NCBI GenBank assembly: GCA_015060865.1
Contig: SUXS01000007.1
Coordinates: forward strand, 1 to 64,000
Direction: 5' to 3'
DNA: 64,000 nt
From: Bacteroidales bacterium
Lineage (GTDB): Bacteria > Bacteroidota > Bacteroidia > Bacteroidales > Bacteroidaceae
The position numbers and the translations under genes are program-made. Shown here in pieces: positions 19,339-29,973 of the stretch; positions within the stretch are counted from its first letter, which is position 1, and each line of letters begins with the position of its first letter. Below the pieces are notes generated by a model that worked only from the letters and a program-made list of their open reading frames with translations, was not told where the DNA came from and did not search any database.

Positions 19339-22300
19339 TTATTCTAAGGTAATACTTAAACCCAAACCTCTTAATTCGTGTAATAACACATTGAGAGACT
19401 CCGGTATACCTGGTGTAGGCATAGGATCACCCTTAACAATAGCTTCGTATGCCTTAGCACGACCTACGACATCATCTGACTTAATGGTAAGAATTTCCTG
19501 CAAAATATGAGCGGCACCAAAGGCTTCAAGTGCCCAAACCTCCATTTCTCCGAAACGCTGACCACCGAATTGTGCCTTACCGCCAAGAGGTTGCTGGGTG
19601 ATAAGTGAATACGGACCGATTGAACGGGCATGCATCTTATCTTCAACCATATGACCAAGTTTAAGCATATAAGTTACACCCACAGTAGCAGGTTGGTCAA
19701 AACGTTCACCGGTACCACCATCGTACAAGTAAGTCTTGCCATAGCGGGGGAGGCCAGCCTTATCAGTCCAAACAGAGAGATCATCCAATGATGCACCATC
19801 GAAGATAGGCGTAGCAAACTTAACACCCAACTTACGTCCAGCATGGCCAAGTACAGTCTCAAAAATCTGACCTATATTCATACGAGAAGGTACACCCAAC
19901 GGGTTGAGCACGATATCAACTGGAGTACCATCTTCAAGGAACGGCATATCTTCTTGACGAACTACGCGCGAAACGATACCCTTATTACCATGTCGACCGG
20001 CCATCTTATCACCAACACCAATCTTACGTTTCTTGGCAATATATACTTTAGCCATCTGCATGATACCAGAGGGCAACTCATCACCGATAGTAATGGCAAA
20101 CTTCTTACGCTTCATTTCAGCATCAAGTTCCTTGTACTTACGGATATAGTTGATAATGAGCTGGCTAATCATCTCATTCTTATGGGTATCAGTAGTCCAT
20201 CCGCTGAGCTGAACAGAGGTATAGTCAAGTGCTTGAAGCTCTTTCTTGGTGAACTTAGCACCCTTGGCCACAACCTCAACGCCTACGTAATCCTTCACGC
20301 CCTGCGAAACAAGGCCATCAGTCAAAGTCAACAATTTATCAACAAGAATCTTCTTGAACTCGCCAGCACGCTCGTCAAATTCCTCATCAATCTTAGGCAT
20401 CAAAGCCTTATCAGCCAACTTAGAGCTGCGAGTCTTGATAGCACGTGAGAAAAGTTTCTTGTCAATAACGACACCCTTTAATGAAGGAGAAGCCTTCAAC
20501 GAAGCATCCTTCACATCACCAGCCTTATCACCGAAGATAGCACGAAGCAATTTCTCTTCAGGAGAAGGATCAGACTCACCCTTCGGAGTAATCTTACCAA
20601 TAAGGATATCACCGGGCTCAACAGTAGCACCAATACGGATGATACCATTCTCATCCAGATCCTTTGTTGCATCCTCACTGACATTGGGGATATCAGAAGT
20701 CAACTCTTCCATACCACGCTTGGTCTCACGAACCTCGAGGATAAACTCCTCTACGTGTACAGAAGTAAGGATATCCTCGCGAACAACACGCTCGTTGAGC
20801 ACGATAGCATCCTCATAGTTATAGCCCTTCCAAGGCATGTAAGCAACCAAAAGGTTCTTACCCAAAGCCAATTCACCCTTCTCTGTAGAATAGCCCTCGG
20901 TAAGGATATCACCTTTCTTAACACGTTGCCCCTTCTCACAGATAGGACGAAGGTCAATGGTCATATTCTGGTTTGTACGTTGGAATTTGGGCACCTTGTA
21001 CTCTTTCAAGGCAGAGTCAAAGCTTACGAATTCCTCATCCTCGGTACGATCATACAATATCTTGATAGTAGCAGCATCAACATACTCAACCACACCATCA
21101 CCCTCGGCAACAAGCTGCGTACGTGAGTCCTCTGCCAACTGTTTCTCAATACCAGTACCAACGATAGGTGCCTCACTACGCATCAAAGGAACGGCCTGGC
21201 GCATCATGTTAGAACCCATCAAGGCACGGTTGGCATCGTCATGCTCAAGGAACGGAATGAGTGATGCTGCAATAGAAGCAATCTGCTGAGGTGACACGTC
21301 CATCAACTCTACTTGATCGGGATCGACAACAGGATAATCCGCATCACGACGAGCCTTTACTTTCTTACGGATAAAGCCACCCTTTTCATTGAGCGGAGCA
21401 TTACCCTGAGCAATAATCTTGTCCTCCTCCTCTTCTGCAGAGAGGTACACGAGACCTTCGGGTGAGAGGTCTACCTTTGCATTGGCAACCTTACGATAAG
21501 GAGTCTCAATGAATCCAAGATGGTTGATCTTGGCATAAATACACAGAGATGAGATAAGACCAATGTTCGGGCCTTCAGGAGTCTCAATAGGACAGAGACG
21601 GCCATAATGTGTATAGTGTACGTCACGCACCTCGAAACCTGCACGCTCACGTGAGAGACCGCCAGGACCAAGGGCAGACATACGACGCTTATGGGTAATC
21701 TCGGCCAACGGATTGGTCTGGTCCATAAACTGTGACAAGGCATTCGTACCAAAGAACGAATTGATAACAGACGATACCGTCTTAGCATTAATCAAATCGG
21801 TCGGTGTGAACACCTCATTGTCGCGAACATTCATACGCTCACGGATAGTACGTGACATACGAGCCAAACCGACAGCAAACTGGTTTGCCAACTGCTCGCC
21901 AACAGTACGTACACGACGGTTGCTCAAGTGGTCGATATCATCGACAACAGCCTTTGAGTTAACCAGTTCAATAAGATACTTGATAATCTCAATGATATCC
22001 TCCTTGGTGAGAACACCTACGTTGATATCAGTAGTAAGATTCAATTTCTTATTGATACGATAACGACCTACTTCACCCAAATCATAACGCTTGTCAGAGA
22101 AGAAGAGGTTATTGATTACCTCACGAGCGCTTGCATCATCGGCAGGATCAGCATTACGTAACTGACGATAGATATAGAGCACAGCCTCTTTTTCAGAGTT
22201 ACTTGGGTCTTTCTGTAGGGTATTAAATATAATTGAATAGTCTGACTGAGTAGCATTCTCTTTGTGAACCAAAATAGTATCTACCCCAGACTCTAGAATT

Positions 22301-23151
22301 TCAGCAATAACTTCCTCATCCAACACTGTCTCGCGGTCAAAAAGAACCTCATTACGCTCTATAGAAACCACTTCACCTGTATCGGCATCAACAAAGTCTT
22401 CAATACGTGTCTTCAATATTCTTGCAGCCAACTTACGATCAACCATTTTTTTCAAGTTGGTCTTGTTGACTTTAACCTCCTCTGCCAAATTAAAGATTTC
22501 AAGAATATCCTTATCATTTTCAAAACCGATGGCGCGCAACAACGTCGTTACAGGCAACTTCTTCTTACGATCGATATAAGCATACATCACATTGTTAATG
22601 TCTGTAGCAAACTCAATCCAAGAGCCTTTAAATGGAATAATACGCGCAGAATAGAGCTGCGTACCATTAGCATGAATACTCTGACCGAAGAAAACACCAG
22701 GAGAACGGTGCAATTGAGAAACGACAACTCGTTCAGCACCATTGATGATGAACGTTCCTTGCTCGGTCATATAAGGGATAGGTCCTAAGAAAACATCTTG
22801 AATTACTGTATCGAAATCCTCATGATCAGGATCGGTACAATACAATTTCAACTTGGCTTTTAAGGGGACACTATATGTCAATCCACGCTCCAGACACTCG
22901 TCTGTAGAGTAACGGGGTGGGTCAATATAATAGTCCAAAAACTCAAGAACAAAGTTGTTACGAGTATCTGCTATAGGAAAGTTCTCAGCAAACACTTTGT
23001 AGAGACCATCGTTCTTGCGCTTTTCGGGAGGAGTGTCTAATTGAAGGAAGTCTTTAAATGACTTCAATTGTACTTCCAAAAAGTCCGGACATTCAACCGG
23101 ATTCTTGATCGAAGCGAAGTTAATTCTTTGGTTTTCAGTATTTGAAGACAT
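19339..23151 (-). CDS. rpoB: DNA-directed RNA polymerase beta subunit
   Basis: A 1270-residue core subunit with the standard blocks: the rifampicin-pocket region [25 protein letters not shown] near residue 480 is split here in reading as [14 protein letters not shown] and [14 protein letters not shown], followed by [29 protein letters not shown] is near residue 1040. No resistance-type change is evident in the visible pocket residues. A strong hairpin with a T run lies in the 99-bp gap behind rplL, so expression of rpoBC is probably tuned by partial termination. Confidence 0.99.
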   Translation of the reverse strand: MSSNTENQRINFASIKNPVECPDFLEVQLKSFKDFLQLDTPPEKRKNDGLYKVFAENFPIADTRNNFVLEFLDYYIDPPRYSTDECLERGLTYSVPLKAKLKLYCTDPDHEDFDTVIQDVFLGPIPYMTEQGTFIINGAERVVVSQLHRSPGVFFGQSIHANGTQLYSARIIPFKGSWIEFATDINNVMYAYIDRKKKLPVTTLLRAIGFENDKDILEIFNLAEEVKVNKTNLKKMVDRKLAARILKTRIEDFVDADTGEVVSIERNEVLFDRETVLDEEVIAEILESGVDTILVHKENATQSDYSIIFNTLQKDPSNSEKEAVLYIYRQLRNADPADDASAREVINNLFFSDKRYDLGEVGRYRINKKLNLTTDINVGVLTKEDIIEIIKYLIELVNSKAVVDDIDHLSNRRVRTVGEQLANQFAVGLARMSRTIRERMNVRDNEVFTPTDLINAKTVSSVINSFFGTNALSQFMDQTNPLAEITHKRRMSALGPGGLSRERAGFEVRDVHYTHYGRLCPIETPEGPNIGLISSLCIYAKINHLGFIETPYRKVANAKVDLSPEGLVYLSAEEEEDKIIAQGNAPLNEKGGFIRKKVKARRDADYPVVDPDQVELMDVSPQQIASIAASLIPFLEHDDANRALMGSNMMRQAVPLMRSEAPIVGTGIEKQLAEDSRTQLVAEGDGVVEYVDAATIKILYDRTEDEEFVSFDSALKEYKVPKFQRTNQNMTIDLRPICEKGQRVKKGDILTEGYSTEKGELALGKNLLVAYMPWKGYNYEDAIVLNERVVREDILTSVHVEEFILEVRETKRGMEELTSDIPNVSEDATKDLDENGIIRIGATVEPGDILIGKITPKGESDPSPEEKLLRAIFGDKAGDVKDASLKASPSLKGVVIDKKLFSRAIKTRSSKLADKALMPKIDEEFDERAGEFKKILVDKLLTLTDGLVSQGVKDYVGVEVVAKGAKFTKKELQALDYTSVQLSGWTTDTHKNEMISQLIINYIRKYKELDAEMKRKKFAITIGDELPSGIMQMAKVYIAKKRKIGVGDKMAGRHGNKGIVSRVVRQEDMPFLEDGTPVDIVLNPLGVPSRMNIGQIFETVLGHAGRKLGVKFATPIFDGASLDDLSVWTDKAGLPRYGKTYLYDGGTGERFDQPATVGVTYMLKLGHMVEDKMHARSIGPYSLITQQPLGGKAQFGGQRFGEMEVWALEAFGAAHILQEILTIKSDDVVGRAKAYEAIVKGDPMPTPGIPESLNVLLHELRGLGLSITLE

Positions 23152-23190
23152 TGGATAATAATTTTAAGAACTTAAAATAAATTTAGGCAC

Positions 23191-23228
23191 AAAAAGGTTA
23201 AGAACCCCAAAATAGGGGATTCTTAACC
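23191..23228 (-). terminator. Attenuator-like terminator between rplL and rpoB
   Basis: Stem GGTTAAGAA/TTCTTAACC with inner CCCC/GGGG (23196-23228); on the minus strand it is followed by TTTTT (23195-23191). It lies in the middle of an operon, as the rplL-rpoB attenuator does in E. coli. Confidence 0.8.
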
Positions 23229-23250
23229 ATTTCCTGTTAGCAGGCCGCTG

Positions 23251-23628
23251 TTATTTAAGTTCTACTTCAGCACCAGCCTCTTCGAGAGCCTTCTTCAAGT
23301 TCTCAGCCTCGTCCTTAGCAAGACCTTCCTTAACTACGCTAGGAGCACCGTCTACCAAGTCCTTAGCCTCCTTCAAACCGAGACCACAAACTTCCTTCAC
23401 AGCCTTAACAACCTGGAGCTTAGCTGCGCCAGCGCTCTTCAATACTACATCGAATGATGTCTTCTCCTCAGCTGCCTCAGCGGCACCAGCTGCGGGACCA
23501 GCAGCAACAGCAACAGCTGCAGCAGCGGGCTCGATACCATATTCTTCCTTAAGGATAGTTGCAAGTTCATTAACTTCCTTTACTGTCAAGTTAACTAATT
23601 GTTCTGCAAAAGCTTTCAAATCTGCCAT
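23251..23628 (-). CDS. rplL: 50S ribosomal protein L7/L12
   Basis: A 125-residue stalk protein that recruits translation factors. It has the N-terminal dimerisation helix (residues 1-35), an Ala/Gly-rich hinge (about 36-55) and the C-terminal domain with [33 protein letters not shown] read in pieces: [16 protein letters not shown] and [13 protein letters not shown]. Lies 38 bp behind rplJ. Confidence 0.98.
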   Translation of the reverse strand: MADLKAFAEQLVNLTVKEVNELATILKEEYGIEPAAAAVAVAAGPAAGAAEAAEEKTSFDVVLKSAGAAKLQVVKAVKEVCGLGLKEAKDLVDGAPSVVKEGLAKDEAENLKKALEEAGAEVELK

Positions 23629-23666
23629 TTTCGTATAATTTTAAGATTAGTTTTAATTTTAATTGA

Positions 23667-24185
23667 TTATCTCTCACCGAGTGTCTTGAGTACTCCGTGA
23701 ATGGTGTTACCACCTGATTGAAGAGCTGAAACAACGTTCTTGGCCGGTGATTGCAGCAAAGCCACGATTTCGGCGATAACTTCGTTCTTGCTCTTGATGC
23801 TTGTAAGAGCTGCGAGCTGATCTGCGCCCACATAGAAACCTTCTTCTGCATAAGCAGCCTTGAGGACGGGTGTCTCAGCCTTCTTGTCAGCATATTCCTT
23901 CAACAAACGTGCAGGAACATTAGCTGTCTGACAGAAGAACAGAGCGGTTGTACCCTTCAGCGAACCGTACAAGGGAGAGAAGTCACCTTCAAGAGTTTCG
24001 AGCGCCTTCTTGAGGAGAGTGTTCTTCACCAAGACCATCTTGATCTCTTGCTTGAAGCACTTTCTTCTCAACTCGCTTGTTGCAGTAGCGTCAAGTGCAG
24101 TCACGTCTACGAGGTAGAAGTGAGGATATGCTTGAATGGTTTCAGCCAATTGAGCTATAATCTGTCCTTTATCTTCCTTTTTCAT
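23667..24185 (-). CDS. rplJ: 50S ribosomal protein L10
   Basis: A 172-residue protein that anchors L7/L12 on the ribosome. The N-terminal rRNA-binding domain (KGQIIAQLAETIQAYPHFYL, VKNTLLKKALE) and the C-terminal helix that binds L12 dimers are present. Together with L12 it usually represses its own mRNA; the 16-bp gap behind rplA leaves little room for a leader of the E. coli kind. Confidence 0.97.
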   Translation of the reverse strand: MKKEDKGQIIAQLAETIQAYPHFYLVDVTALDATATSELRRKCFKQEIKMVLVKNTLLKKALETLEGDFSPLYGSLKGTTALFFCQTANVPARLLKEYADKKAETPVLKAAYAEEGFYVGADQLAALTSIKSKNEVIAEIVALLQSPAKNVVSALQSGGNTIHGVLKTLGER

Positions 24186-24201
24186 AATTTACTTCCGTTA
24201 A

Positions 24202-24900
24202 TTAAATTTCATCACATGACTTGGGATCAATCTTGATACCACGACTCATGGTACTTGAAAGATAAATGCTCTTAATATATGTACCCTTGGCTGCGCTAGG
24301 TTTCAGCTTATTGATAGTAGCAATAAACTCCTTAGCGTTCTCACGGATAGCTTCAGGTGTGAAAGAGACCTTACCGATAGAAGTATGTACGATACCAGAC
24401 TTGTCTACCTTAAAGTCGATCTTACCCTGCTTAACTTCCTTAACAGCTTTGGCAACATCCATAGTTACAGTACCACTCTTGGGGTTCGGCATCAAACCGC
24501 GGGGACCCAATATACGACCGAGGGCACCAATCTTACCCATGATAGATGGCATAGTGATGATAACATCAATATCGGTCCATCCACCCTTAATCTTCTCAAT
24601 ATATTCATCGAGACCAACATAATCGGCACCAGCTTCCTTCGCTGCGGCTTCCTGATCTGAAGTACAGAGTGCAAGCACACGTACTACCTTACCAGTACCA
24701 TTGGGAAGAGATACAACACCACGAACCATCTGATTTGCCTTACGGGGGTCAACGCCCAAACGTACGTCAATATCAACAGAGGCATCGAACTTGGTGGTAG
24801 TGATTTCCTTCACCAAGCTTGCAGCCTCTTTCAAGGTGTATACCTTACCTTCTTCAATCTTGGAAGCGGCCAACTTTTGATTTTTTGTCAGTTTACCCAT
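24202..24900 (-). CDS. rplA: 50S ribosomal protein L1
   Basis: A 232-residue protein of the L1 stalk that helps release deacylated tRNA. The conserved block [15 protein letters not shown] and the [14 protein letters not shown]-terminal region are visible. In many bacteria L1 represses the rplK-rplA mRNA. Lies 15 bp behind rplK. Confidence 0.98.
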   Translation of the reverse strand: MGKLTKNQKLAASKIEEGKVYTLKEAASLVKEITTTKFDASVDIDVRLGVDPRKANQMVRGVVSLPNGTGKVVRVLALCTSDQEAAAKEAGADYVGLDEYIEKIKGGWTDIDVIITMPSIMGKIGALGRILGPRGLMPNPKSGTVTMDVAKAVKEVKQGKIDFKVDKSGIVHTSIGKVSFTPEAIRENAKEFIATINKLKPSAAKGTYIKSIYLSSTMSRGIKIDPKSCDEI

Positions 24901-24915
24901 TCTAGTTGAAGTTTT

Positions 24916-25359
24916 TTAGTTATTACCGGGGAATTCGCCCTTTACATTGATACCCATACTACGTGCTGTACCGGCAACCATTGTCATAGCAGCCTCTACA
25001 GTGAAGCAATTCAAGTCCACGAGTTTGTCCTGAGCAATCGTTCTGATCTGATCCCATGTGAGTTCAGCAATCTTCTTACGGTTAGGCTCAGCAGAACCAC
25101 TCTTTTGCTTAGTTGCTTCGAGCAACTGAATAGCTACAGGAGGAGTCTTGATAACAAAGTCGAATGACTTGTCTGAGTAATAAGTAATGATTACAGGCAG
25201 AACTTTACCCGCCTTGTCCTGGGTTCTGGCATTGAATTGCTTGCAAAACTCCATGATGTTCAAACCCTTTGAACCCAATGCAGGACCAACGGGAGGTGAT
25301 GGATTTGCAGCGCCTCCTTTAATCTGTAATTTGATTATTCCAGCAACTTCTTTAGCCAT
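24916..25359 (-). CDS. rplK: 50S ribosomal protein L11
   Basis: A 147-residue protein of the GTPase-associated centre. The N-terminal proline switch [20 protein letters not shown] and the C-terminal rRNA-binding domain (AGTARSMGI) are intact. Follows nusG after 61 bp. Confidence 0.98.
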   Translation of the reverse strand: MAKEVAGIIKLQIKGGAANPSPPVGPALGSKGLNIMEFCKQFNARTQDKAGKVLPVIITYYSDKSFDFVIKTPPVAIQLLEATKQKSGSAEPNRKKIAELTWDQIRTIAQDKLVDLNCFTVEAAMTMVAGTARSMGINVKGEFPGNN

Positions 25360-25420
25360 TTTTCTAATTGTTTTATATAAGAAATATACGAAAAATGTGA
25401 TGCGATACGTAACTATCTCA

Positions 25421-25966
25421 TCACTCTTTTTCTACCTGCATAAAGCCAAGCTCTATCGGAGTCTTACGTCCGAAGATCTTAACCATGACCTTCAACTTAC
25501 GCTTCTCCGTATTGATCTCCTCAATGATGCCGCTGAATCCCGAGAAAGGACCGTGATTTACCTTCACACTTTCACCGATGGTATATACAATAGCGGGCTC
25601 TTCAGCTCCGATTTCTTGCATCTCATCCACCGTACCAAGGATTCGGTTCACTTCAGCCAATCTAAGTGGCGTTGGATTGTCAAGACCTCCAAGGAACCCC
25701 AAAACATTGGGAACATTGCGGAGATGATGAGCAACTTCGCCGACCAAAGCCACTTCCACCAACACGTAACCAGGCAGATAACTCCTCTCCTTCACAACCT
25801 TTTTACCGTTGCGAACTTGAATAGTCTTTTCAGTAGGAATCAAGACCTGTGACACAAAATCACCAAGGTTAGTATGAGCAATCTCATAGTCGATATACTC
25901 CTTAACCTTGTGCTCTTTACCGCTAATGGCACGCAAGACGTACCATTTTTTCTGAACTTCTGACAT
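25421..25966 (-). CDS. nusG: Transcription antitermination factor NusG
   Basis: A 181-residue protein with the NGN domain ([20 protein letters not shown] at the start) and a C-terminal KOW domain ([22 protein letters not shown] in part). It binds RNA polymerase, and through the KOW domain couples to Rho or ribosomes. It stands 11 bp behind secE, as is common. Confidence 0.98.
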   Translation of the reverse strand: MSEVQKKWYVLRAISGKEHKVKEYIDYEIAHTNLGDFVSQVLIPTEKTIQVRNGKKVVKERSYLPGYVLVEVALVGEVAHHLRNVPNVLGFLGGLDNPTPLRLAEVNRILGTVDEMQEIGAEEPAIVYTIGESVKVNHGPFSGFSGIIEEINTEKRKLKVMVKIFGRKTPIELGFMQVEKE

Positions 25967-25977
25967 CGTCTACGTTA

Positions 25978-26169
25978 TTAATGAGGATAGAAAAATTCCA
26001 TTACTAACTGGAACACCTGATCCATACAGAAAACCACCAGTGCCATAAGAAGGGAAGCTTGTAATACAACAATTGCACTGCTAGTTAATTCTTTAGATGT
26101 AGGCCACGAAACTTTATGTACAAGTTCGTTGTAAGATTCTTTGCAGAGTTTTCCTATTTTCTTAAACAT
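25978..26169 (-). CDS. secE: Preprotein translocase subunit SecE
   Basis: A short 63-residue SecE with a single C-terminal transmembrane helix (about IVVLQASLLMALVVFCMD) and the conserved HKVSWPTSKEL motif before it. It clamps SecY in the translocon. The open frame extends upstream into the tRNA-Trp gene, so I start at ATG 26169 (MFKKIGKLC), which gives the normal family N-terminus. Confidence 0.95.
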   Translation of the reverse strand: MFKKIGKLCKESYNELVHKVSWPTSKELTSSAIVVLQASLLMALVVFCMDQVFQLVMEFFYPH

Positions 26170-26186
26170 ACGCTTTTTCTTTTTTG

Positions 26187-26259
26187 CACGGGAAGAGAGG
26201 CTCGAACTCCCGACACCTGGTTTTGGAGACCAGTGCTCTACCAACTGAGCTATTCCCGT
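26187..26259 (-). tRNA. tRNA-Trp (CCA)
   Basis: A 73-nt cloverleaf with acceptor ACGGGAA pairing TTCCCGT, discriminator G and anticodon loop CTCCAAA (anticodon CCA). The CCA end is not encoded. It lies between tuf and secE, the common bacterial order. Confidence 0.97.
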
Positions 26260-26306
26260 AGATAGGCCCTACACAAGGCAGGGCCCACTTTTATTGATTC
26301 CGATAA

Positions 26307-27488
26307 TTAGTCGAAGATTTCAGTAATCTGACCAGAACCTACGGTACGACCACCTTCGCGGATAGCGAAACGGAGACCTACGTTCAATGCTACCGGATAG
26401 ATAAGCTCAACAGTGATCTCTACGTTATCACCAGGCATTACCATATCAGTACCTTCGGGGAGATGAATCTCACCTGTACAGTCCATAGTACGGAGATAGA
26501 ACTGAGGACGATACTTGTTACCAAACGGAGTGTGACGACCACCTTCCTCTTTCTTCAACACGTAGATTGAAGCCTTGAACTTAGAGTGGGGCTTGATCAC
26601 ACCGGGGTGTGTGATAACCATACCACGCTTGATCTCGTTCTTGTCGATACCACGGAGGAGCAGACCTACGTTGTCACCAGCTTCACCCTGATCGAGGAGC
26701 TTACGGAACATCTCAACACCAGTTACAACTGACTTCTTGTCTTCACCAAGACCGAGGATCTGAACTTCGTCACCTACTTTGATAACACCAGTCTCAACAC
26801 GACCTGTAGCAACAGTACCACGACCAGTGATTGAGAATACGTCCTCAACAGGCATCAAGAAGGGCTTATCCTTATCGCGGGGAGGCTCCTGGATCCATGT
26901 GTCGCAAGCTTCCATCAACTCCATTACCTTCTCTTCCCACTCAGCTACACCGTTAAGTGCACCAAGAGCAGAACCACGGATGATAGGAGTATCCTCTTCG
27001 AAATCATAAGAGGTGAGGAGCTCAACCATTTCCATCTCAACGAGCTCGAGCATTTCAGCATCGTCTACCATATCGCACTTGTTCAAGAATACAACGAGGC
27101 GGGGTACGTTTACCTGACGAGCGAGAAGGATGTGCTCACGAGTCTGAGGCATAGGACCGTCAGTAGCAGCACATACGATGATAGCACCGTCCATCTGAGC
27201 AGCACCAGTTACCATGTTCTTAACGTAGTCGGCGTGACCCGGGCAGTCTACGTGTGCATAGTGACGGTTAGCTGTCTGATACTCAACGTGAGCGGTGTTA
27301 ATAGTAATACCACGCTCTTTCTCTTCAGGAGCGTTGTCAATTGAGTCGAAAGAACGCAACTCTGAGAGACCCTTCTTTGCCAATACAGTAGTGATGGCAG
27401 CGGTCAGAGTGGTCTTACCGTGGTCAACGTGACCGATAGTACCGATGTTTACATGCGGTTTTGAACGTTCAAATTTTTCTTTTGCCAT
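26307..27488 (-). CDS. tuf: Elongation factor Tu
   Basis: A 393-residue GTPase that delivers aminoacyl-tRNA to the ribosome. G-box motifs [16 protein letters not shown] and NKCD are intact, and domains 2 and 3 are complete (ending [14 protein letters not shown]). It lies in the tRNA-rich operon Thr-Tyr-Gly-Thr-tuf-Trp, the same arrangement as E. coli tufB. Confidence 0.99.
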   Translation of the reverse strand: MAKEKFERSKPHVNIGTIGHVDHGKTTLTAAITTVLAKKGLSELRSFDSIDNAPEEKERGITINTAHVEYQTANRHYAHVDCPGHADYVKNMVTGAAQMDGAIIVCAATDGPMPQTREHILLARQVNVPRLVVFLNKCDMVDDAEMLELVEMEMVELLTSYDFEEDTPIIRGSALGALNGVAEWEEKVMELMEACDTWIQEPPRDKDKPFLMPVEDVFSITGRGTVATGRVETGVIKVGDEVQILGLGEDKKSVVTGVEMFRKLLDQGEAGDNVGLLLRGIDKNEIKRGMVITHPGVIKPHSKFKASIYVLKKEEGGRHTPFGNKYRPQFYLRTMDCTGEIHLPEGTDMVMPGDNVEITVELIYPVALNVGLRFAIREGGRTVGSGQITEIFD

Positions 27489-27549
27489 AGCTTTTTGTAA
27501 CTTAAGTATTTATTAATAAATGTATTTCTACTTATTACACACAAAAAAG

Positions 27550-27621
<72 letters not shown>

Positions 27622-27632
27622 AACATCAAAAG

Positions 27633-27705
27633 AGCGGAAGACGGGACTCAAACCCGCGACCCTCAGCTTGGAAGGCTAATGCTCTATCAACTGAGCTACT
27701 TCCGC
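27633..27705 (-). tRNA. tRNA-Gly (TCC)
   Basis: A 73-nt cloverleaf with acceptor GCGGAAG pairing CTTCCGC, discriminator T and loop CTTCCAA (anticodon TCC). Confidence 0.96.
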
Positions 27706-27716
27706 ATCTCTTTGAG

Positions 27717-27802
27717 TGGTGGGCAAAGATGGATTCGAACCACCGAAGTCGAAAGACAGCAGATTTACAGTCTGCCCCATTTGGCCACTCTGGAATTTGC
27801 CC
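27717..27802 (-). tRNA. tRNA-Tyr (GTA)
   Basis: An 86-nt class II tRNA with a long variable arm, acceptor GGGCAAA pairing TTTGCCC, loop CTGTAAA (anticodon GTA). Discriminator A is followed by an encoded CCA, which the four neighbouring tRNA genes lack. Confidence 0.96.
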
Positions 27803-27856
27803 GAGATGTATCCTTTGATGTTTCAATATGTAAAAGAACGAGTCTTTTCCTTTTCG

Positions 27857-27930
27857 AGCCTCTTGTCGGATTCGAACCAACGACCCCGAGATTACAAATC
27901 ACGTGCTCTGGCCAACTGAGCTAAAGAGGC
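27857..27930 (-). tRNA. tRNA-Thr (TGT)
   Basis: A 74-nt cloverleaf with acceptor GCCTCTT pairing AAGAGGC, discriminator T and loop TTTGTAA (anticodon TGT). It is the first gene of the tRNA-tuf transcript. One T-T mismatch appears in the anticodon stem. Confidence 0.94.
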
Positions 27931-27970
27931 GAAATAGCAGCCGCCAGCACAATCGGCGCTAAAACGGCTG

Positions 27971-28001
27971 CAAATTTAGACATTTATTTCAAACCCACAA
28001 A
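27971..28001 (-). promoter_or_regulatory. Promoter of the tRNA-tuf operon
   Basis: On the minus strand, TTTG (28001-27998), exactly 19 bp, TAAATTTG (27978-27971). Full match to the Bacteroidetes consensus, 40 bp before the first tRNA. Confidence 0.8.
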
Positions 28002-28018
28002 GAGTTTCGACTTTTTTT

Positions 28019-28318
28019 TTACTTCCCGCGCAATTTTTCCTTATATTTCTCAAGCTGAATACGCAGTGCATCGACACACTGGTCCACACTTTCCTCAAAC
28101 GTATCGCACGTCTTCGAAGCAAAGAGGTTCTCATTCTTTACCACCACTTTCACATCAGCCTGCTTATTCATTGCAGTCTCAGGCTTCACTAGTTTAAGGG
28201 TCACCTCCACGGTATCTATTTCGTCGAAGAAACGCTCAAGTTTTGCGGTCTTCTTTTCAATGAATGCTTGCAATTGCTCACTTGCATCAAAATGAATGCT
28301 CTGGATGTTCGTTTTCAT
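28019..28318 (-). CDS. hpf: Ribosome hibernation-promoting factor HPF/YfiA
   Basis: A 99-residue short-form HPF/RaiA protein that binds the decoding region of 30S subunits and helps form inactive ribosomes in stationary phase. The fold is recognisable from IHFDASEQLQAFIEKKTAKL at the start, the beta strands with VEVTLKLVKPE, and the last helix CVDALRIQLEKYKEKL. It follows xerC after 11 bp, a common Bacteroidetes pairing. Confidence 0.93.
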   Translation of the reverse strand: MKTNIQSIHFDASEQLQAFIEKKTAKLERFFDEIDTVEVTLKLVKPETAMNKQADVKVVVKNENLFASKTCDTFEESVDQCVDALRIQLEKYKEKLRGK

Positions 28319-28329
28319 ACTTACCTCCT

Positions 28330-29241
28330 TTATTTATGGTTAATACTCGCCCTTGGATGGGCCTGCTTATACACTTTTTTCAATTCTTCAAATGTCGTGT
28401 GGGTATATATCTGCGTCGTAGCGACACTCTCATGCCCCATCAGTTCCTTCACCGCTTCAAGTTCGGCTTCATTATTTAGCATGGCAGTCGCAAAGGTATG
28501 CCGCAGCACGTGCGGACTCCGTTTCTTCAGCGTCACCACTCGAGAGAGTTCCCTGCGCACCAACCGATACACCCAACCCGGATAAACGCGCAGTCCTCGG
28601 TCAGTAACGAACAACGGGCTAGGAAGAACAGCCAACGGACATTGGTCTTTCCTCATCTCCAAATACATTCTGAGACTATCGGCCATCCCCTGTCCAATAG
28701 GCACTATGCGCTGCTTGTTGCGCTTCCCAGTCACCTTGATGGCCATACGACCAAAGTCCACGTCAGCTTCATCAAGACCCACCAGCTCAGAAAGTCGAAT
28801 GCCCGTCTCATAGAACAACTGCACGATAGCTCCATCGCGTGCCTCACACCAAGTCGCAGGCACGGATAAGGCATCAAGCAGACAATCCATGTCTGCCTCA
28901 CGCACAAACTGAGGTAACGGCTTCTTCTTTTTAGGTCCATGCACGCTCTGCATGGGCGACACTCCAATCACCCTCTTCTTCAGCAAATATTTATAGAATG
29001 TGCGCAGCGAACTAAGTTTACGATTTACCGAAGTAGCCTTCATGCCAGAAGCCATAAGACTCATCGCCCATCTCCTCACAAGGTCGGCATCCACCTGAGG
29101 AAGCTCTATCACGCTTTCCAAATTCGCAAGGTATGCGTCAAACTCCCGCAAATCATTCCCATAACTCACCACGGTATGAGAAGAGTAAGCTCTCTCGTGA
29201 GTCAGATAGTCCAAGAAATCATCTATCAATTCCTGTCTCAT
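28330..29241 (-). CDS. xerC: Tyrosine recombinase XerC/XerD-type
   Basis: A 303-residue site-specific recombinase of the Xer family, which resolves chromosome dimers at dif during division. The N-terminal SAM-like core-binding domain (about 1-90) precedes the catalytic domain with Arg in YETGIRLSEL, HVLRHTFAT (H and R), the GHESVATTQIY block with the last His and the nucleophilic Tyr, and THTTFEELKKVY behind it. Length is standard for Xer, with none of the extra N-terminal arm domain seen in the recombinase at 40097. Followed by hpf. Confidence 0.92.
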   Translation of the reverse strand: MRQELIDDFLDYLTHERAYSSHTVVSYGNDLREFDAYLANLESVIELPQVDADLVRRWAMSLMASGMKATSVNRKLSSLRTFYKYLLKKRVIGVSPMQSVHGPKKKKPLPQFVREADMDCLLDALSVPATWCEARDGAIVQLFYETGIRLSELVGLDEADVDFGRMAIKVTGKRNKQRIVPIGQGMADSLRMYLEMRKDQCPLAVLPSPLFVTDRGLRVYPGWVYRLVRRELSRVVTLKKRSPHVLRHTFATAMLNNEAELEAVKELMGHESVATTQIYTHTTFEELKKVYKQAHPRASINHK

Positions 29242-29312
29242 GGCATACCTTATTATATATAAAGAAAAGAACCGGATGCTCTCTTTGAGAAGACGCCAGC
29301 CTTTTCAAAGGA

Positions 29313-29343
29313 CGAATATAGTGTTTTTTTCTTACAAAACAAA
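29313..29343 (-). promoter_or_regulatory. Promoter of xerC-hpf
   Basis: On the minus strand, TTTG (29343-29340), 19 bp, TATATTCG (29320-29313; one mismatch). It lies about 70 bp before the xerC start. Confidence 0.65.
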
Positions 29344-29581
29344 AGAGTGTACTGGTTTTCACTCTAAATTCACCTATTTTAACGACCGAACCTTACAAAG
29401 AGTCTATTTCACCAGCAACTACTATACCACGATCGTTCCATTTCCGGGCGGCCGTTACGGATGTCAATCCCCCCAAGCAGCATCCCGACATTTCGTGCAC
29501 TCAGTTTTGCGATAATTTGGGCGTTACTTTTTGAGAACGGATATTCGACTTCGTTACGATTGGGCGAGTACTTCTCATACC
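29344..29581. other. Intergenic stretch without a recognisable gene
   Basis: Open frames cross this stretch (a 79-residue frame on the minus strand from 29648, a 91-residue frame on the plus strand from 29240), but neither resembles a known protein and both run through the hairpin or promoter. In related genomes rpsU usually sits here in front of xerC; I cannot find it. Confidence 0.5.
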
Positions 29582-29640
29582 TACCTATTATATATTCAGG
29601 GCACCGAAAAAATCGGTGCCCTGAATATATATAATAGGTG
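29582..29640. repeat. Long near-perfect hairpin
   Basis: Arms of about 26-28 nt: the right arm (29612-29640) is the reverse complement of the left (29582-29607) apart from a 2-nt TA insertion, around a loop of about 5 A. The loop-proximal part is GC-rich (GGGCACCGA/TCGGTGCCC), the base AT-rich. No T run follows on either strand close by. It could be a terminator, or the remains of a mobile-element end. Confidence 0.75.
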
Positions 29641-29747
29641 TAATGCATTATTACATGATAGCCTTAGGAGCTACAGGGTCTTCTCTGAGGAATGATTATG
29701 CATACTCTTTTGTCTATAGAAGAGCAAAATAATTCAATATAATGTAA

Positions 29748-29929
29748 GAATCTGTTTTAAAATTATCGCTAATATGTTTAGGATCTGCTTTTCGGTTTAT
29801 CTGAGGTTCTTTTTGGCATCTTTGCACTCTCAATTCTTGCAAATAGGCCACTATTTGCTGCGTCTTGACAGCGCAAATCTACACAAAAAGACCTCTCAGC
29901 TAAACTCGAAATAAATTTAAAACAGATTC
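29748..29929 (-). mobile_element. 182-bp MITE-like element, copy 1
   Basis: Non-coding element with terminal inverted repeats (GAATCTGTTTTAAA at each end, 14 bp perfect) and the central palindrome GCAAATAG-TGGC-CTATTTGC. It is flanked on both sides by TAA (29745-29747 and 29930-29932), that is TTA in element orientation. It has the same length as copy 2 at 56687-56868 and is about 76% identical to it without gaps (139 of 182 by hand). It lies 44 bp behind the stop of the lipocalin-like lipoprotein gene. Confidence 0.8.
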
Positions 29930-29973
29930 TAAAGGCGAATCGATTTATTTGCATGTAAATTCCCTTCTTAAGA

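Noticed and set aside
29409..29648. 79-residue frame on the minus strand before xerC
   Set aside because: Its first part is the long hairpin, its composition is unlike a protein, and I recognise no family.
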